In this document: positions 6,327 through 7,672 of the stretch, in pieces
Layout of the letters: each line of letters starts with the position of its first letter
Position numbering within the stretch: the stretch's first letter is position 1
Assembly (NCBI GenBank): GCA_964552325.1
Contig: CAZKHA010000168.1
Span: forward strand, 1-7,672
From: CAZKCK01 sp964552325
Lineage (GTDB): Bacteria; Bacteroidota; Bacteroidia; Bacteroidales; TTA-H9
Length of the DNA stretch: 7,672 nt
Direction of reading: 5' to 3'
The notes under the pieces: generated by a model
Told to the model about the DNA's origin: nothing
The model's database searches: none
What the model saw: the letters and a program-made list of their open reading frames with translations, nothing else
Program-made: the position numbers and the translations under genes

Positions 6327-6965
6327 ATGAAAAAGACCTTCTACATCTTGACACTTTTTATACTAATTCTAACAATAGTTTCTTGTAATAAAGATAATAT
6401 AGACGACGAGACTAGTTATTCTAATTTAAGTGAAAGTTTAAAACCTTATAAATTCAAAGAAGGCAGTTATTGGATTTTTCAAAACGACACAACTTTAATC
6501 TTTGACAGTATTATTGTGACAAGCACTGAAAATGATTTTTATTGGTCACCACCACCAGTTCATGGACAATCAGGTCATAAACACGAATACTATAAAATTA
6601 ATTTTAAAAGTTTTACAACTTTCCAGACTTACAATGACTACCTGACAAACCATTACATAAAAAGAAATGGTGGTGGTGAGTATGGAGAAAACGGACAGCC
6701 AATCTTTATGACAACCAGTGACACAGGGGCAGTATTCAATGGAATGAAAATAAATGCAAAATTCCAATCAATGACAATTAATGGAAATACATTCATGAAT
6801 GTAATTGAAACAAAAATAACAGCTTCACAACAGTATCAACCAATGTTTTCAAATGATACATATTTGTATTATACAGAAACAATAGGCTTAATTAAAAAAG
6901 TAACTGACTTGGGTAGTGGTAATTTTGAATCTTGGAGTATTAAACGTTGGACAGTGATAAAATAA
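6327..6965 (+). CDS. Putative lipoprotein of unknown function (212 aa)
   Basis: The N-terminus MKKTFYILTLFILILTIVSC is a lipoprotein signal peptide: two lysines, a hydrophobic core and a lipobox IVSC with the lipid cysteine at C20. The residues after it, NKDNIDDE, are lysine- and acid-rich, resembling the lipoprotein export signal that sends Bacteroidota lipoproteins to the cell surface. The mature part (about 193 residues) has GSYWIF at 46-51, typical of a loosely defined set of Bacteroidota lipoproteins (F/YKxGSYWxY, then a D-S turn), a histidine cluster HGQSGHKHE (79-87) and the end WSIKRWTVIK. No enzyme motif is recognised. The ATG at 6327 is chosen over an in-frame ATG at 6276, which would put 17 extra residues before the signal peptide. 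The gene is markedly AT-rich (about 25-37 percent GC in sampled lines), unlike the T9SS gene. Role unknown. Confidence 0.85.
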   Translation: MKKTFYILTLFILILTIVSCNKDNIDDETSYSNLSESLKPYKFKEGSYWIFQNDTTLIFDSIIVTSTENDFYWSPPPVHGQSGHKHEYYKINFKSFTTFQTYNDYLTNHYIKRNGGGEYGENGQPIFMTTSDTGAVFNGMKINAKFQSMTINGNTFMNVIETKITASQQYQPMFSNDTYLYYTETIGLIKKVTDLGSGNFESWSIKRWTVIK

Positions 6966-6977
6966 TTTACTGCTGAT

Positions 6978-7005
6978 AAAAGCACCTTGCTGCAAGCGGG
7001 GTTTT
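6978..7005 (+). terminator. Weak terminator-like hairpin after the lipoprotein gene
   Basis: CTTG (6986-6989) pairs with CAAG (6993-6996) around a three-base loop, and AAAA (6978-6981) with TTTT (7002-7005). Between them are C-G pairs, two mismatches and a bulged C. Only four T's follow. It lies 12 bases after the stop codon, where a terminator is expected, but the stem is poor. Confidence 0.25.
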
Positions 7006-7084
7006 ACTAACAAACTGACATAAACACCAAGTAATTAACTAATTTTGCGGTCTGACTGGAAAGAAACTATTCACTCCCCGCCTG
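6993..7084. repeat. Distant inverted repeat in the lipoprotein-hydrolase spacer
   Basis: CAAGCGGGG (6993-7001) and CCCCGCCTG (7076-7084) are complementary at eight of nine positions, with 74 bases between. CAAGCGG recurs in direct orientation at 7118-7124, and CTGAC occurs at 7015, 7051 and 7082. The spacer is thus locally GC-rich and repetitive between two AT-rich genes. It could be a cassette-type recombination site or an RNA structure; neither is established. Confidence 0.3.
7040..7047 (+). promoter_or_regulatory. Possible -7 box before the hydrolase gene
   Basis: TAATTTTG matches TAnnTTTG, but no good TTTG lies 17-23 bases upstream. Transcription from here would begin near 7053, about 135 bases before the start codon at 7188. 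Weak, listed because no better promoter was seen in this spacer. Confidence 0.2.
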
Positions 7085-7187
7085 ACAGAAAGCTGCCGAA
7101 CGTTATCCCCAAGCGAACAAGCGGCAATGTGATGTACAATGAATCTGAAAATTGAATTAAAGCATAAAAATTAAAGAAAAGAATCCC

Positions 7188-7672
7188 ATGCAGAAAAAAT
7201 CATTAGTGGTAATTGACATTCAAAATGACATTACCAAAAACTACAAAGAAATCATTGACAATGTTAATCGGTCAATAGATTGGGCAGTGGAAAATGAAAT
7301 TCATGTCGTTTACATAAGGCATTATAACTTATCTGACGGCACAAGGACTTTCAAACCTAATACTCGTGGGTCTGAATTAGTTTCGGACATGAAATTGGTT
7401 TCCAAAAACATTTTTGAAAAATCCAAAGGCAACGCATTGACCAGCGAAGATTTTGCTGACTTTATCAGGAAAAATGAAATAAGCGAATTTTACATTGCAG
7501 GAGCAGACGCCATTGCCTGCGTGAAATCAACCGTATTTAATATGTGCAAGGAAAACTACAAAGTTACAGTCATATCAGATTGTATTACGAGTTATGATAA
7601 AAGGAAAATTGACGAAGTGCTGAATTATTACGAGAAAAATGGCAGTAAAATAATTAATTTGAATGACTTGTT
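7188..7672 (+). CDS. Isochorismatase-family cysteine hydrolase (partial, 3' end outside window)
   Basis: Reads open from ATG 7188 to the window edge: 161 complete codons and no stop, so the C-terminus is missing. The N-terminal strand LVVIDIQND carries the catalytic aspartate D10. The segment IFEKSKGNALTSEDF (75-89) supplies the candidate catalytic lysine K78. IAGADAIACVKST (103-115) holds the candidate nucleophile C111 in the usual CVxxT setting, followed by the family's VTVISDCITS strand (126-135). Members hydrolyse isochorismate, nicotinamide or other amides, or are uncharacterised; the substrate cannot be told here. They are usually about 170-220 residues, so most of the protein is visible. 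No signal peptide, hence cytoplasmic. The leader is A-rich without a clear Shine-Dalgarno site. It lies 222 bases after the lipoprotein gene, too far for a tight operon. Confidence 0.88.
   Translation, partial: MQKKSLVVIDIQNDITKNYKEIIDNVNRSIDWAVENEIHVVYIRHYNLSDGTRTFKPNTRGSELVSDMKLVSKNIFEKSKGNALTSEDFADFIRKNEISEFYIAGADAIACVKSTVFNMCKENYKVTVISDCITSYDKRKIDEVLNYYEKNGSKIINLNDL

Noticed and set aside
7007..7106. Canonical integron attC site (CTAAC ... GTTAT)
   Set aside because: Neither core fits RYYYAAC/GTTRRRY, and I found no good nested L boxes; kept only as a weak cassette-like hypothesis.

Overview
The window looks like part of a Bacteroidota chromosome or metagenome scaffold. The strongest evidence is the 1208-residue secreted protein at 1782-5408. 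It ends in a classic type A type IX secretion (T9SS) C-terminal domain (LYPNP start, ANGTYLLEL core, LLRFVISK end), and this secretion system is confined to that phylum. Promoter-like sites of the Bacteroidota type (TAnnTTTG -7 boxes), AT-rich leaders without clear Shine-Dalgarno sites, and an AGCACATC/AGCACATT octamer array agree with this.

Left part (1-5456): an octamer microsatellite at the window edge runs into the stop codon of a minus-strand sigma-54-dependent response regulator (55-1440). A divergent intergenic region of about 340 bp follows, with a candidate promoter facing each way and nested palindromes in the leader of the rightward gene. The rightward gene encodes a modular surface or secreted protein: signal peptide, six Asp-box (BNR) repeats, two Ig-like domains, a cleaved-adhesin/MAM-like domain, three adhesin-type modules and the T9SS sorting domain. 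It ends at a strong intrinsic terminator. Whether the regulator controls the secreted protein is unknown; I saw no convincing sigma-54 promoter between them.

Middle (5457-6326): a non-coding stretch interrupted by exactly 100 N (5755-5854), which is a scaffold gap, so left and right parts may not be true neighbours. Right of the gap lies a compact set of regulatory-looking elements: a perfect 7-bp inverted repeat inside a candidate promoter spacer, a perfect -7 box, and a 17-bp imperfect tandem duplication just after the expected transcription start. About 40 bp further on is a possible 44-codon leader ORF whose stop lies one base before the next gene.

Right part (6327-7672): two AT-rich genes on the plus strand. 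One encodes a 212-residue lipoprotein of unknown function with an acidic stretch after the lipid cysteine, which may be a surface-export signal. The other is the first 161 codons of an isochorismatase-family cysteine hydrolase, cut by the window end. Low GC, roughly 200-bp spacers and a shared GTTATC/GCAAT-like motif before each gene give an accessory, possibly cassette-like character, but this is inference. No tRNA, rRNA, CRISPR array, transposase or complete mobile element was seen.
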